This document shows, one piece after another, positions 63,739 to 64,000 of a stretch of DNA of 64,000 bases. A program made the position numbers and the translations under genes. Within the stretch, counting starts at the first letter, position 1. Each line of letters begins with the position of its first letter. The DNA is from Poa pratensis (Eukaryota > Streptophyta > Magnoliopsida > Poales > Poaceae). The DNA is taken from positions 50,727,058 to 50,791,057 of the forward strand of contig CAMZMU010000027.1 of assembly GCA_947311845.1 (NCBI GenBank). The letters are read 5' to 3'. A model generated the notes under the pieces. It did no database searches. It saw only the letters and a list, made by a program, of their open reading frames with translations, and had not been told where the DNA came from.

Positions 63739-64000
63739 AGTAATGGTCTTGGCGGCACAGTCGAGATTAGCCGGTATTTAGCTAGCCAGTTCATGCCCAG
63801 TATGACATCAATGCCTTTGGACTTCAGCTACCAAGGCATAAGGAAAGACAAGGAACCTATATTAATCTGGACCTCAGGAGTAACCCCATCGGTTTGCCAT
63901 TTGGAACCAGGAGTAGAGATCACCAAGGGATGGCTCATTTTCTCGAACGGTATTTTGTGGTCTTTTGCAAAGCTATAGATATGAATGAATGCGATGCTCC
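63739..64000 (-). pseudogene. Chromovirus protease fragment, cut by the window edge
   Basis: KIPFEKMSHPLVISTPGSKW in one frame and GIDVILGMNWLAKY in another, the C-terminal hallmark of the Gypsy aspartic protease. The catalytic Asp lies outside the window. Confidence 0.75.

Larger units (their letters stand above)
56942..64000 (-). mobile_element. Antisense chromodomain Gypsy retrotransposon, 3' part
   Basis: On the minus strand the order is protease (right edge), RT, RNase H, integrase, chromodomain, polypurine tract (about 60710-60691), 3' LTR (60690-56942). This order and the C-terminal chromodomain place it among chromoviruses, probably the Tekay/Del branch. It inserted into the RT of the sense Gypsy element; the 5 bases before the LTR are TTGGT. 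The 5' part is outside the window. Frameshifts in RT and protease indicate decay. Confidence 0.9.

Overview
This window looks like a chromosome segment from a large-genome grass, most probably a Triticeae species (wheat, barley, Aegilops or a relative). The evidence is the repeat content. There is an Au-like SINE with tRNA-type A and B boxes, a Cassandra TRIM with 5S-rRNA-like LTRs, CACTA elements, a Stowaway MITE, PIF/Harbinger-like elements with TTA target duplications, 5'-truncated LINEs and Gypsy retrotransposons with very long LTRs. About 80 percent of the window can be assigned to mobile elements or their debris. The species itself cannot be read from the sequence.

Only two genes look like ordinary single-copy host genes. 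The first is an auxin response factor of the ARF3/ETTIN type (21291-26566, + strand, 11 exons, no PB1 domain). It keeps two full-length tasiR-ARF target sites, but exon 1 shows a one-base frame disruption. The second is an intronless S-domain (G-type lectin) receptor kinase (29428-31851, - strand).

Layout. 1-7738: antisense LTR retrotransposon (gag only, tRNA-Asp primer site) split by a complete 3.4-kb CACTA element (1848-5263). The CACTA has a 25-bp perfect terminal inverted repeat and an ACT target duplication. It carries no recognisable transposase. Instead it holds a DEDDy 3'-5' exonuclease gene, a B3-domain protein gene with GR-repeat arms and a third small gene, each with its own TATA box. 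7739-16700: fragments of Harbinger-like sequence, a (CATA)n microsatellite, a Stowaway MITE, a retroposed transcript (12708-13377) and a 5'-truncated LINE (13945-15871). 16701-20805: two nested Harbinger-like elements with convergent small genes. 21096-26566: ARF3-like gene with a SINE in intron 8. 27784-29328: internally deleted retroposon. 29428-31851: receptor kinase. 34000-38605: a repeat-rich element of uncertain class with a decayed GR-rich gene, 74-bp and about 496-bp tandem repeats and a decayed acidic gene. 38610-about 42500: sense LTR retrotransposon with gag and no pol. 44357-51678: left part of a large CACTA with TNP2-like, Transposase_24-like and Ulp1-like protease coding remnants. 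51679-56941: Gypsy element interrupted inside gag by a Cassandra TRIM (53172-53779) and inside the reverse transcriptase by the next element. 56942-64000: antisense chromodomain Gypsy element whose 3.7-kb LTR begins the insertion. It runs off the right edge.

Nesting order can be read directly. The chromovirus (56942-) inserted into the Gypsy at 51679. That Gypsy inserted into the CACTA at 44357 and was itself hit by Cassandra. The most unusual object is the small CACTA at 1848-5263, a transposase-less element that appears to carry its own DNA-binding protein and nuclease.
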